This document shows positions 28,231 to 36,203 of a DNA stretch of 64,000 nucleotides, in pieces (position 1 is the stretch's first letter; the number at the start of each line of letters is the position of its first letter). This DNA comes from Streptomyces sp. MNU76. GTDB taxonomy: Bacteria; Actinomycetota; Actinomycetes; Streptomycetales; Streptomycetaceae. The stretch is from NCBI RefSeq assembly GCF_020982545.1, contig NZ_JAJKLK010000001.1, positions 806,001-870,000 of the forward strand, given 5' to 3'. The translations under genes were made by a program, and so were the position numbers. The notes beneath the pieces are model-generated. The model was not told the DNA's origin. It searched no databases and saw only the letters and a list, made by a program, of their open reading frames with translations.

Positions 28231-29874
28231 GTGCGCTCCCAGAACAGGCAGGAACGGCCGGACGTCGACGTCGTCATGGCGGCGCGGGCCGGGGACCGGC
28301 AGGCCTCGGAACAGCTGGTACGGGACTGTCTGCCGTTGGTATACAACATCGTCGGGCGGGCGCTGGACGGGCACAGCGACGTCGACGACGTGGTCCAGGA
28401 GACGATGGTGCGGGTCCTGGACGGGTTGCCCGGACTGGAGCAACCGGATCGTTTCCGGTCCTGGCTCGTCGCCATCACCGTGCGGCAGATCCGTGACCGG
28501 TGGCGCAGAGGGCGCACCTGGCTCGCTGCGGAATCCCTGGAGGAGAACGCCCACGAAGCAGACCCGCAGGCCGACTTCTCCGACCTGACGATTCTTCGGC
28601 TCGCACTGTCGGGCCAGCGGCGTGAAGCGGTGGAGGCGACCCGCTGGCTGGAGGACGAGGAACGTGAGGTGCTCTCGCTGTGGTGGATGGAGAGCGCGGG
28701 TGAGCTGACCCGCGGCGAGCTCTCGGCGGCCTGTGGCCTCACACCGCAGCACGCGGCGGTCCGAATCCAGCGGGTCAAGGAACGGCTGGAGACGGCGCGC
28801 ACCGTCGTACGGGCCGTGACGGCCTCGCCGCGCTGTCCGGTCCTGGCCGTCGTGCTCGCCTCGTGGGACGGGCGGCCGTCCGCGCTGTGGCGCAAGCGGC
28901 TGGCACGCCATGTCCGCGACTGTCCGCAGTGCCTGCTGAACTCGTCCGACCTGATACCGGCGGAGAGGCTGCTGGCCGGCCTCGCGCTGGTGCCGGTGCC
29001 GGTCGGCCTGGCCGGCCTGGTACTGGCCAGGGCGCTGGGGGAGGGCTCGGCCGGGGCGACCGTCGGCGCAAGCGCAAGCGCAAGCGCAAGCGCAAGCGCA
29101 AGCGCGGGCACGCGTACGGCGAGCGGTGCGAGCCGTACGGCGCGGACGATCGGGAGGCTGGCCGCCAAGCCCGCGGCCACGGCGGTCGCAGGCGCCGTCA
29201 CGCTCGCGGCTGCCGCAGTGGCCTGGTACACCGCCACGGGATCACAGGAGACGGCCCCGCGGCCCGCCGTCGCGGCCCCGCTGTCGCCCTCCGCCTCGTC
29301 CGTGCCGCCATCCTCCCCGAGAACGTCCGCCTCACAGAAACCGACACCGACCACAGCACCGACCACAACGCCGACCACAGCACCGACCACGACGCCGACC
29401 ACGACGCCGACCCGGGCCACGACGGCGGAGGCGCGGCGGATCTCAGGGCCGCATGCCCTGCGGTCGGTCGACAACCCCGGCGACTACGTGAGTCAGTCCG
29501 GCCGACTCGGCATCCTGGCCCCGGTCGGCGCCACCAGTTCCGCGGCCACCCGGCAGGCGGCCGTCTTCACCTTCGTCCCCGGCCTGGCCGACCCCCGCTG
29601 CTACTCACTCAGGGACGCCACGGGCAGGTACCTGCGGCACTACGCCTTCCGTATCCGGCTGGACCCCGACGACCGATCCGCCATCTTTCGGAAGGACGCC
29701 ACCTTCTGCCCCCGTTCCGGTTCCACGGCCGGTTCGGTCTCCCTGGAGTCGTACAACTACCCCGGCCGCTACCTCCGTCACCGGGACAACCTCCAGCTGT
29801 GGCTCGACCCTTCGCGGAACACGGCCTCGTACCGGGCCAGCCGGTCCTTCGTCCTCGTGGCGCCCTGGACCTGA
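28231..29874 (+). CDS. ECF sigma factor fused to zinc-finger-like, membrane and extracellular AbfB domains
   Basis: This 547-residue protein starts with a full sigma-70 region 2 (VYNIVGRALDGHSDVDDVVQ, then FRSWLVAITVRQIRDRWRR) and region 4 (DEEREVLSLWW...LTPQHAAVRIQRVKERL). An HxxxCxxC-type patch (RHVRDCPQC, near residues 226-234) follows, as in zinc-binding anti-sigma factors. Then come a Ser-Ala repeat, one membrane helix (about 316-334), a Thr/Pro-rich linker and a C-terminal AbfB domain (RYLRHYAFRIRLDP, then YPGRYLRHRDNLQLW). Sigma factor, tether and sugar sensor are thus in one chain. Its AbfB resembles those of the neighbouring enzymes, which suggests it senses the polymer they cleave. 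Confidence 0.88.
   Translation: MRSQNRQERPDVDVVMAARAGDRQASEQLVRDCLPLVYNIVGRALDGHSDVDDVVQETMVRVLDGLPGLEQPDRFRSWLVAITVRQIRDRWRRGRTWLAAESLEENAHEADPQADFSDLTILRLALSGQRREAVEATRWLEDEEREVLSLWWMESAGELTRGELSAACGLTPQHAAVRIQRVKERLETARTVVRAVTASPRCPVLAVVLASWDGRPSALWRKRLARHVRDCPQCLLNSSDLIPAERLLAGLALVPVPVGLAGLVLARALGEGSAGATVGASASASASASASAGTRTASGASRTARTIGRLAAKPAATAVAGAVTLAAAAVAWYTATGSQETAPRPAVAAPLSPSASSVPPSSPRTSASQKPTPTTAPTTTPTTAPTTTPTTTPTRATTAEARRISGPHALRSVDNPGDYVSQSGRLGILAPVGATSSAATRQAAVFTFVPGLADPRCYSLRDATGRYLRHYAFRIRLDPDDRSAIFRKDATFCPRSGSTAGSVSLESYNYPGRYLRHRDNLQLWLDPSRNTASYRASRSFVLVAPWT
29069..29104 (+). repeat. GCAAGC hexanucleotide repeat in the sigma gene
   Basis: Five or more perfect GCAAGC units encode an Ala-Ser run between the zinc-finger-like patch and the membrane helix. 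Copy-number slippage would change tether length without breaking the frame. Confidence 0.85.
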
Positions 29875-29892
29875 CGTTGATCGGCCTTGCCT

Positions 29893-29930
29893 TGAAGGGA
29901 GTTGTTCGACAAATCGGACAACTCCCTTCA
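29893..29930. promoter_or_regulatory. Operator copy 2 inside a 17-bp-arm hairpin
   Basis: The operator TGTTCGA-CAAA-TCGGACA (29903-29920) sits at the centre of a longer inverted repeat whose arms (TGAAGGGAGTTGTTCGA and complement) differ at one position and have a 4-nt loop. It lies 18 bp after the sigma gene stop, so it could be both its terminator and an operator for the enzyme gene at 30100. Confidence 0.65.
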
Positions 29931-29942
29931 GGGTAAGGCGGT

Positions 29943-29960
29943 TGTTCGACTCGTCGGACA
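29943..29960. promoter_or_regulatory. 18-bp near-palindromic operator, copy 3
   Basis: TGTTCGA-CTCG-TCGGACA: perfect for the consensus apart from the central T/C mismatch. It is followed by TCGTTCGAA and then TATTGACG, a possible -35 element, so a bound protein would sit at or just upstream of the promoter of the gene at 30100. Confidence 0.6.
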
Positions 29961-30099
29961 TCGTTCGAAAGTATTGACGTTGACTCGCGGTTCACTTCAA
30001 ACTCACGCAACGCGATGTCATACGGGCGGCACGTCAGCACCTCGGCCGAGGTCTCGGGGCCCCCTCCTCAGGCATGTCTTCATCACGGGATGTGAACCC

Positions 30100-32427
30100 A
30101 TGCGCAGCGTGAGACCTCTGAGACGCCGGAGATTCCGGCCCGCCGCTCTGGCAGCCGTGGCCGCCGCCGTCTCGCTTCTGGTCGGCGTTGCCGGCCCGGC
30201 GGCCCCGGCCCAGGCGGCGGAGATCACCGACGGTCTGGCCCTCTGGTACAAACTCGACGCCACCTCGGGCACTGTGGCGGTGGACGCCTCGGGCAACGGC
30301 CGCAACGGAACCGTCAACGGCGCCGCGGGCTGGTCGGGTTCCGGGGAAGGGCTGACCTTCAACGGCTCCGACACCTACATCAAGGTGCCGGACAACATCA
30401 TGAGCGGCATGAACTCGATCACCGTCTCGATGGACGTGCGGATCGACTCCGCCCAGGCCACGCCGTACTTCCTCTACGGCTTCGGCAACACCAGCAACGG
30501 AAGTGGCAACGGATACCTGTTCACCACCGGCGACTCGTTCCGGACCGCCATCGCGTCCGGGAGCTTCTCCACCGAGCAGAACACCCGGACCTCCGCCGCG
30601 CTGCCGCGCTCAGTCTGGAAACACGTCACCTACACCCAGACCGGCACCACGGGCGTCCTCTACCAGGACGGCGTGGAGGTGGCCCGCAACACGTCGGTCA
30701 CCGTCACCCCCGGTTCCATCGGGTCCGGTATCACCACGGCCAACTACATCGGCAAGTCGCTCTACAGCGGTGACAAGCTCTTCAAGGGCAGGATGCGTGA
30801 CGTCCGGGTCTACAACCGCGCGCTGGCGCCCGGCGAGGTCCTCGAACTGAGCGGGAACACCACGGGCATCTCCGCGGCCACCCACCCCGCGCTGAAGATC
30901 GGCGCCATCATCGACGACGCCAACAGCAGGATCACGCTGCCCGTCAAGGAGGGCACGGACCTCACCGCGCTCGCCCCGCAGTTCACCCTCGTCCAGGGCG
31001 CGTCCATCAGCCCCGCCTCCGGCACCCCGCGCGACTTCACCAGGCCCGTGACGTACGAGGTGACCGGCTCCGACGGCGCCCAGCGCCCCTGGACGGTCGC
31101 GGCGCTGATCATGAAGAGTCCGGTCCTCCCCGGGCTCACCGCCGACCCGAACATCGTCCGTTTCGGCGACACCTACTACATCTACCCGACCACCGACGGC
31201 TTCGCGAACTGGAGCGGTACGCAGTTCAAGGCGTACTCCTCCAAGGACCTGGTCCACTGGCAGGACCACGGCGTCATCCTCGACCTCGGTCCTGACATCA
31301 GCTGGACCGACAGCCGGGCCTGGGCCCCGACGATGACCGCGAAGAACGGGAAGTACTACTTCTACTACTCCGCCGACGGGAACATCGGTGTCGCGGTCTC
31401 CGACTCGCCCACCGGCTCGTTCACGGACCCCCTGGGCAAGCCGCTGATTGCCCGCGGCGCCTACTCGGGCCAGATGATCGACCCGGCGGTCTTCACCGAC
31501 GACAACGGCCAGTCGTACCTCTACTGGGCCAACGGCCAGGCGTACGTCGTCCCCCTGAACGACGACATGGTCTCCTTCGACGCCTCGAAGGTCACCAACA
31601 TCACCCCCAGCGGCTACAGAGAGGGCTCCTTCGTCATCAAGCGCAAGGGCACCTACTACTTCATGTGGTCGGAGAACGACACCCGCGACGAGAACTACCG
31701 CGTGGCCTACGCCACCGGATCCTCGCCCACCGGTCCCTGGACCAAGCGGGGCGTGATCCTGGAGAAGGACCTCTCGCTCGGCATCAAGGGCCCCGGCCAC
31801 CACTCCGTGGTGCAGGTGCCGGGCACCGACGACTGGTACATCGCCTACCACCGCTTCGCCATCCCCGGCGGTGACGGCACCCACCGCGAAACCACCATCG
31901 ACAGGATGGAGTTCGACGCCGACGGCCTGATCAAGAAGGTCGTCCCCACCCTGGGCAGCATCGACCCGGTCTCCGGCGGCACCACCCTGCCGACCGACAC
32001 CAGCCGCTCGCTCCGGTCGGTCAACTTCCCGGGCCGCTACGCCGCCGTACGCTCCGACAACCTCGGCTACCTCGATCCGGTGACGTCCTCCAGCACCACG
32101 GCGGTCAAGCAGAGCGCCACCTTCACCGTCGTCCCCGGCCTGGTCGACGGAAGCTGCTACTCGTTCCGTGACTCCTCCGGCCGCTACCTGCGCCACAAGG
32201 ACCTCCGCATCCGCTTCGACGCGAGCAACGGCACGGCGCTCTTCAACAAGGACGCCACCTACTGCGCCCGGCCGGGTTCGGCCACCGGCTCGGTCAGCCT
32301 GGAGTCGTACAACTACCCCGGCCGCTACCTCCGCCACTACAACTACGAGCTGCGCGTCGACCCCTTCCAGGACAACGCCACCTTCCGCGCCGACAGTTCC
32401 TTCACGGTGGTCGGCCCCTGGGCCTGA
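30100..32427 (+). CDS. Secreted LamG-GH43-AbfB arabinan hydrolase
   Basis: This 775-residue protein has a signal peptide, an N-terminal LamG/concanavalin-like domain (LALWYKLDATSGTVAVDASG), a beta-sandwich linker and a GH43 propeller. The propeller carries the expected acids in TADPNIVR, MIDPAVFTDD and GYREGSF. A C-terminal AbfB follows (FPGRYAAVRSDNLGYLDP, YPGRYLRHYNYELRVDP). GH43 enzymes invert at arabinofuranosyl or xylosyl bonds; with AbfB, arabinan or arabinoxylan is likely. ATG 30100 is chosen because the frame upstream crosses the operators. Two operator copies precede it. Confidence 0.88.
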   Translation: MRSVRPLRRRRFRPAALAAVAAAVSLLVGVAGPAAPAQAAEITDGLALWYKLDATSGTVAVDASGNGRNGTVNGAAGWSGSGEGLTFNGSDTYIKVPDNIMSGMNSITVSMDVRIDSAQATPYFLYGFGNTSNGSGNGYLFTTGDSFRTAIASGSFSTEQNTRTSAALPRSVWKHVTYTQTGTTGVLYQDGVEVARNTSVTVTPGSIGSGITTANYIGKSLYSGDKLFKGRMRDVRVYNRALAPGEVLELSGNTTGISAATHPALKIGAIIDDANSRITLPVKEGTDLTALAPQFTLVQGASISPASGTPRDFTRPVTYEVTGSDGAQRPWTVAALIMKSPVLPGLTADPNIVRFGDTYYIYPTTDGFANWSGTQFKAYSSKDLVHWQDHGVILDLGPDISWTDSRAWAPTMTAKNGKYYFYYSADGNIGVAVSDSPTGSFTDPLGKPLIARGAYSGQMIDPAVFTDDNGQSYLYWANGQAYVVPLNDDMVSFDASKVTNITPSGYREGSFVIKRKGTYYFMWSENDTRDENYRVAYATGSSPTGPWTKRGVILEKDLSLGIKGPGHHSVVQVPGTDDWYIAYHRFAIPGGDGTHRETTIDRMEFDADGLIKKVVPTLGSIDPVSGGTTLPTDTSRSLRSVNFPGRYAAVRSDNLGYLDPVTSSSTTAVKQSATFTVVPGLVDGSCYSFRDSSGRYLRHKDLRIRFDASNGTALFNKDATYCARPGSATGSVSLESYNYPGRYLRHYNYELRVDPFQDNATFRADSSFTVVGPWA

Positions 32428-32462
32428 TCGCGTTCCCCGCACGTCAAGGCCACAACGAGCGT

Positions 32463-32492
32463 CGGCCGCAACCTGCTGCGAGGTTGCGGCCG
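32463..32492 (+). terminator. Hairpin terminator after the LamG-GH43-AbfB gene
   Basis: Perfect 12-bp arms (CGGCCGCAACCT and complement) with a 6-nt loop lie 35 bp past the stop. Confidence 0.75.
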
Positions 32493-32583
32493 GCAACCGC
32501 GCCTTCTCCCCGCGGAGGGTGGTTACTTCACCGTGGGGCCCACCTCGACCGAGATCCGCGGTCCCCGTGACCGCGCCGTGGCC

Positions 32584-32889
32584 ATGACGGCTGTGCCCGC
32601 CGGCTGCGCCACCACGGGATCGACGTCCGGAGACCCGAGCGGCGGCGGTGCCGCGACCGCGACGAGGATCCGGACGACGATCGACGTGCCGGCCGGCTTC
32701 GACCCGGCCAAGGCTCTGTCCCTGCCGGACTGCGTGCTCGCCCGGAACAGTTACGACACCCTCGTGCGAAAGAAGGACGTCGGCGGGCTCGTCGGCGGGC
32801 TGGCCACCAAGTGGAGGAACACGCCGACCTCGGCGACGTTCACCCTGCGCGCCGACACCACGTGCGCCGACGGGACGCCGATCACCGCG
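32584..32889 (+). pseudogene. Family 5 extracellular solute-binding protein, N-terminal fragment
   Basis: From ATG 32584 the frame reads a lipobox-like VPAGC, then FDPAKALSLPDCVLARNSYD, LVGGLATKWR and FTLRADTTCADGTPIT. This is the usual start of peptide/nickel-type ABC binding proteins. It breaks off at about 32889, where an IS5-type sequence begins on the other strand. About 100 of an expected 500 residues remain, so it is dead. The rest of the ABC operon is not in the window. Confidence 0.7.
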
Positions 32890-33645
32890 GGAGGCGGAGG
32901 AGGAGGGGCGGTGCTCGTAGTCACGGACCAGACGCCGGTGCGGTATCAGGATCCCGTAGGTCTGCTCGGCCCTCCATCGCTTCGGCTGCGGCACGAACCC
33001 CTTGTCCTGCGGGTTGCGTTGGACGATCTCGACGTCGATGCCCAGGCCGGCGCCGTGCGCGACGACCTGGTTCTTGAAGCCTTGGTCGACCAGGGCTTTG
33101 CGGACGGTTCCGCCGGCGTGCTCGGCGACCTGGTCCAGCAGGATGATGCCCGCGGCGTTGTCGTGGGTGTTCGCCGCGAGGACGACGACCGCGATGACCA
33201 GGCCGAGGACGTCCACGGCCAGGCCCCGCTTGCGGCCCGGCACCCGCTTGGCCGGATCGTGGCCGGTCGTCGAGGCGGGGACCCCGGCGGCCACGTGGAC
33301 ACTCTGGGTGTCCAGGACCACCAGGGTCGGGTCCTCTGATCGGCGGGCGCGCTCCCGGACCTGGCAGCGCAGCAGTTCATGGATGACCTGGTCGGTCCCG
33401 TCGTCCCGCCACGCGGCGAAGTAGTGGTAGGTGGCGCTCTTGGGCGGCAGGTCGTGCGGGAGACAGGCCCACTGGCAGCCGGTCCGCCCCTGGTAGAGGA
33501 TCGCGTTGACGATCTCCCGCATGTCGTAGGCGCCCTGGTGGCCGCTGACCGAGCGGTGCCGGTCCTTCCACGCGGTGATCACCGGCTCGATCAACGACCA
33601 CTGCTCGTCCGATAAGTCACTTGGATACGGCTTGCGTTCACTCAC
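32890..33645 (-). mobile_element. IS5-family transposase, 3'-truncated
   Basis: ATG 33645 starts KPYPSDLSDEQWSLIEPVI, followed by GCQWACLPHDLPPKSATYHY, LVVLDTQSV (first DDE Asp), KRGLAVDVLGLV (second) and EQTYGILIPHRRLVRDYEHR (catalytic Glu region). All DDE landmarks are present, but the C-terminus after SSSAS is replaced by antisense of the binding-protein fragment, with no stop until 30610. The element therefore lacks its left end. The right end probably lies near 33750-33780 (TTGGGTATCCGTAAGTG). Confidence 0.8.
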
Positions 33646-33854
33646 CCGATCACATCACCAGATCAACAACCGGACCGGCAGATTCCGCCCCGCCGCCACA
33701 CCATCAGGCGACAGCAGAACCACTCAAAGACTCACAAACCGCCCTCTTGGGTATCCGTAAGTGCGCGGTCCCCAGCGACGCTCTAATCCTGGCCTCAGGT
33801 TGATCGGGGACAATGAGCGGCAAAAACATCGACTGGAAGGGGGGGCGGGCCGGC

Positions 33855-34547
33855 GTGCGGATCATGATCGCGGATGACGAGGCGGCCATCCGTGAGTCGC
33901 TGGAGCGGGTGCTCCAGGTCGAGGGTTACGACACCAGCACCGTCGCCAACGGTCTCGCCGTGCTCGACGGGGTCGGTGGGGCCGACGGCGACACGCTGGA
34001 TCTGCTGATCCTCGACGTGATGATGCCCCGCCTCGGCGGGCTGGAGACCTGCCGGCGGTTGCGGGCCGCGGGTCGGGATCTGCCGGTGCTGATGCTGACC
34101 GCCCGTGACCAGGTCTCCGACCGGGTCACGGGGCTGGACGCGGGCGCCGACGACTACCTGCCCAAGCCGTTTGCCACCGAGGAGTTACTGGCCCGGGTGC
34201 GGGCCCTGCTGCGCCGGCGCACGCCGACCGACGGGGAGTCGCAGATCCTGTCGTTCGCCGACGTCCGGCTCGATCCCGACAGATTCGAGGCGTGGCGGGG
34301 CGGGCGGCCGCTGCGCCTGACCCGGACCGAGTTCTCCCTCCTGCAGGTCCTCATGAGCAACGCGACCCGGGTCCTGACCCGCGACGCGCTGTTCGAGGCG
34401 ATCTGGGGCTTCGACATGAGCGCCACCGCCAACAACCTCCAGGTATACGTGAGCTACCTGCGCCGCAAGATGGAGGCCGAGGGTGAGCCGCGATTGATCT
34501 ACACGCTGCGCGGCCTGGGTTACGTGCTGCGGGAGACTCCTCCGTGA
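33855..34547 (+). CDS. OmpR-family response regulator
   Basis: From GTG 33855 the protein has 230 residues: receiver domain ([11 protein letters not shown], phospho-acceptor Asp in [21 protein letters not shown]) and a C-terminal winged helix ([13 protein letters not shown], then YLRRKME and [12 protein letters not shown]). GTG 33855 is preceded by GGAAGGGGGG and matches where family members begin. An in-frame ATG at 33813 is the alternative. It overlaps the kinase start by 4 nt. The nearby convergent MMPL transporter is a plausible target. Confidence 0.9.
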   Translation: MRIMIADDEAAIRESLERVLQVEGYDTSTVANGLAVLDGVGGADGDTLDLLILDVMMPRLGGLETCRRLRAAGRDLPVLMLTARDQVSDRVTGLDAGADDYLPKPFATEELLARVRALLRRRTPTDGESQILSFADVRLDPDRFEAWRGGRPLRLTRTEFSLLQVLMSNATRVLTRDALFEAIWGFDMSATANNLQVYVSYLRRKMEAEGEPRLIYTLRGLGYVLRETPP

Positions 34548-35995
34548 GCAGGCCCGCCGGCCGGGAACCGCGCCGGCTGACCCGATGGTGGCGCCGGCGG
34601 TCCCTGCGGACCAGGCTGACGATGATCGCGGCGACGGCCATCGCGGTCAGCGTGTTCGTGGCCTTCCAGGTGGCCAGCGAACTACTGGACTGGGAGCTGC
34701 GGGACACCGCCGAGAATCAGCTACGCGCCGACTCCCGAGTCCTGGCGACGAACGCGCAGCGCGCCGGTCTGGCGCAGGTCCAGCTACCGCCGTATCCCGG
34801 AACCGGTCGGCTGGTGCGGGTCGTCCTGCCCGACGGCTCGACTCGGACGCCGGCCGGCCAACCCGCGCTGCCCCCCGTCAGCGAGCACGCGGGGCGCGTG
34901 GCGCAGGGCGCGTCGGCCGACCTGATGGAGTCGGGCGACAGCGACGAGGACGGCTACCTCGTCTACACGCTGCGGGCAGGCGACGGCGCGGTCCAGGTGG
35001 CCCAGGTCGCCGACGACAGCCCGATCAACCAGTTCGGGTTCGGCATGCTGCTGATCGGGCTGCTCTGCGTGGTCGGCGGCACCCTTGTCGGGCGGACCGT
35101 GGCGCGGACCGGGCTGGCACCGATCGACCGGCTCACCGCCGCCGCGGTACGTGTCGCGCACACCCGGGATCTCGACGCCGACGTCCCGGATGAGGGCGGC
35201 GGGGAGATCCGGCGGCTGATCCAGTCGATCAACGACATGCTCGCCGCACTCCGGGACTCCCGGCGGGCCCAGCGACTGCTCGCCGAGGACGCCGCCCACG
35301 AGCTCAAGACCCCGCTCACCAGCCTGCGCCTCAACGTCGAGCTGCTGATCCGGCTCGATCGGCGCGGCACCCTGGACAGCGCACTGCCCGCGGAGAGCCG
35401 GACCCGGCTGCTCAACGATCTCGGCGCCCAGGTGGCCGAGTTGAGCACCCTTGTCGCCGAGCTGACGGACCTGGCGCGCGGTGACGTCAGTGACGAGAAC
35501 ACCGAGCTGCTCGACCTCGCCGACGTGGTGGCGGCCGCCGCGACCCGGGCACGTTCCCGCGTGCCCGACATCGAGGTCGCGCTCGACGTGACCTCCGTGT
35601 GGGTGAGCGGGCGTCCCGCTGCGCTCGAGCGGGCGGTGCTCAACCTCATCGACAACGCCGGCAAGTGGTCCCCCGCGGACCAGCCGGTCCAGGTCCGGCT
35701 CCGTGCCGAGGACGCGTCGGCGGTGCTCGAGGTCGACGACGCCGGGCCGGGCATCGACGCCGCCGACGTACCGCGGGTGTTCGACCGGTTCTACCGTGCC
35801 GACAGCGCCCGGGCGTTGCCGGGATCCGGTCTGGGGCTGTCGATCGTGCAGCGGGTCGTCGACGCCCACGGCGGCCGGGCCAGCGTCGCCCGTTCCGCAC
35901 GCGGTGGCGCGCTGCTTCGCATCGACCTTCCGGCCGCGGCCCGCCCGCCCCCGCCCGCGCGGCTCACCACCGGGGAGGACACCGCGGCGTGCTGA
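34544..35995 (+). CDS. Sensor histidine kinase
   Basis: This 483-residue protein has an N-terminal membrane helix ([18 protein letters not shown]), an extracellular sensor of about 125 residues, a second helix ([20 protein letters not shown]), HAMP, HisKA with the phospho-His in [17 protein letters not shown], and HATPase boxes [18 protein letters not shown] and [10 protein letters not shown]. It resembles the MprB/TcrY type paired with OmpR regulators. Start GTG overlaps the regulator stop. The C-terminal 30 residues fall in an imperfect tandem duplication (see 35955-36146) and may be extra. Confidence 0.9.
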   Translation: MSRPAGREPRRLTRWWRRRSLRTRLTMIAATAIAVSVFVAFQVASELLDWELRDTAENQLRADSRVLATNAQRAGLAQVQLPPYPGTGRLVRVVLPDGSTRTPAGQPALPPVSEHAGRVAQGASADLMESGDSDEDGYLVYTLRAGDGAVQVAQVADDSPINQFGFGMLLIGLLCVVGGTLVGRTVARTGLAPIDRLTAAAVRVAHTRDLDADVPDEGGGEIRRLIQSINDMLAALRDSRRAQRLLAEDAAHELKTPLTSLRLNVELLIRLDRRGTLDSALPAESRTRLLNDLGAQVAELSTLVAELTDLARGDVSDENTELLDLADVVAAAATRARSRVPDIEVALDVTSVWVSGRPAALERAVLNLIDNAGKWSPADQPVQVRLRAEDASAVLEVDDAGPGIDAADVPRVFDRFYRADSARALPGSGLGLSIVQRVVDAHGGRASVARSARGGALLRIDLPAAARPPPPARLTTGEDTAAC

Positions 35996-36146
35996 CCCGC
36001 TCCGGCGGCGCGGCGCGGGACAAGGGACGGCGGCCCTCGGGCATGGCCCCGCGCGGCTCACCGTCGGGGCAGGACACCGCGGTGCGCCGACCCCAGCCCC
36101 GGCCGCACGGCGTAGGACCAAAGGGCGGCGGCCGTCGAGCCCCATG
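35955..36146 (+). repeat. Imperfect ~95-bp tandem duplication at the kinase 3' end
   Basis: GCGCGGCTCACC, GGACACCGCGG, GACAAGGG/GACCAAAGGG and the CATG at the end of each unit recur in the same order about 95 bp apart. The first unit covers the last codons and stop of the kinase gene and the second is noncoding. Confidence 0.65.
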
Positions 36147-36149
36147 AAA

Positions 36150-36187
36150 GAGATCCGGGACGGGCCTGGGTCCCCGTCCCGGATCTC
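36150..36187. terminator. Bidirectional hairpin terminator
   Basis: Perfect 15-bp arms (GAGATCCGGGACGGG and complement) with an 8-nt loop lie between the convergent kinase and MMPL genes. Confidence 0.85.
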
Positions 36188-36203
36188 GTCCGTGCCGCCG
36201 CGC

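Noticed and set aside
30610..33645. 1011-residue minus-strand frame
   Set aside because: Only the first 252 codons are transposase. The rest is antisense to a well-supported secreted GH43 gene and is Gly/Val/Arg-rich shadow sequence.
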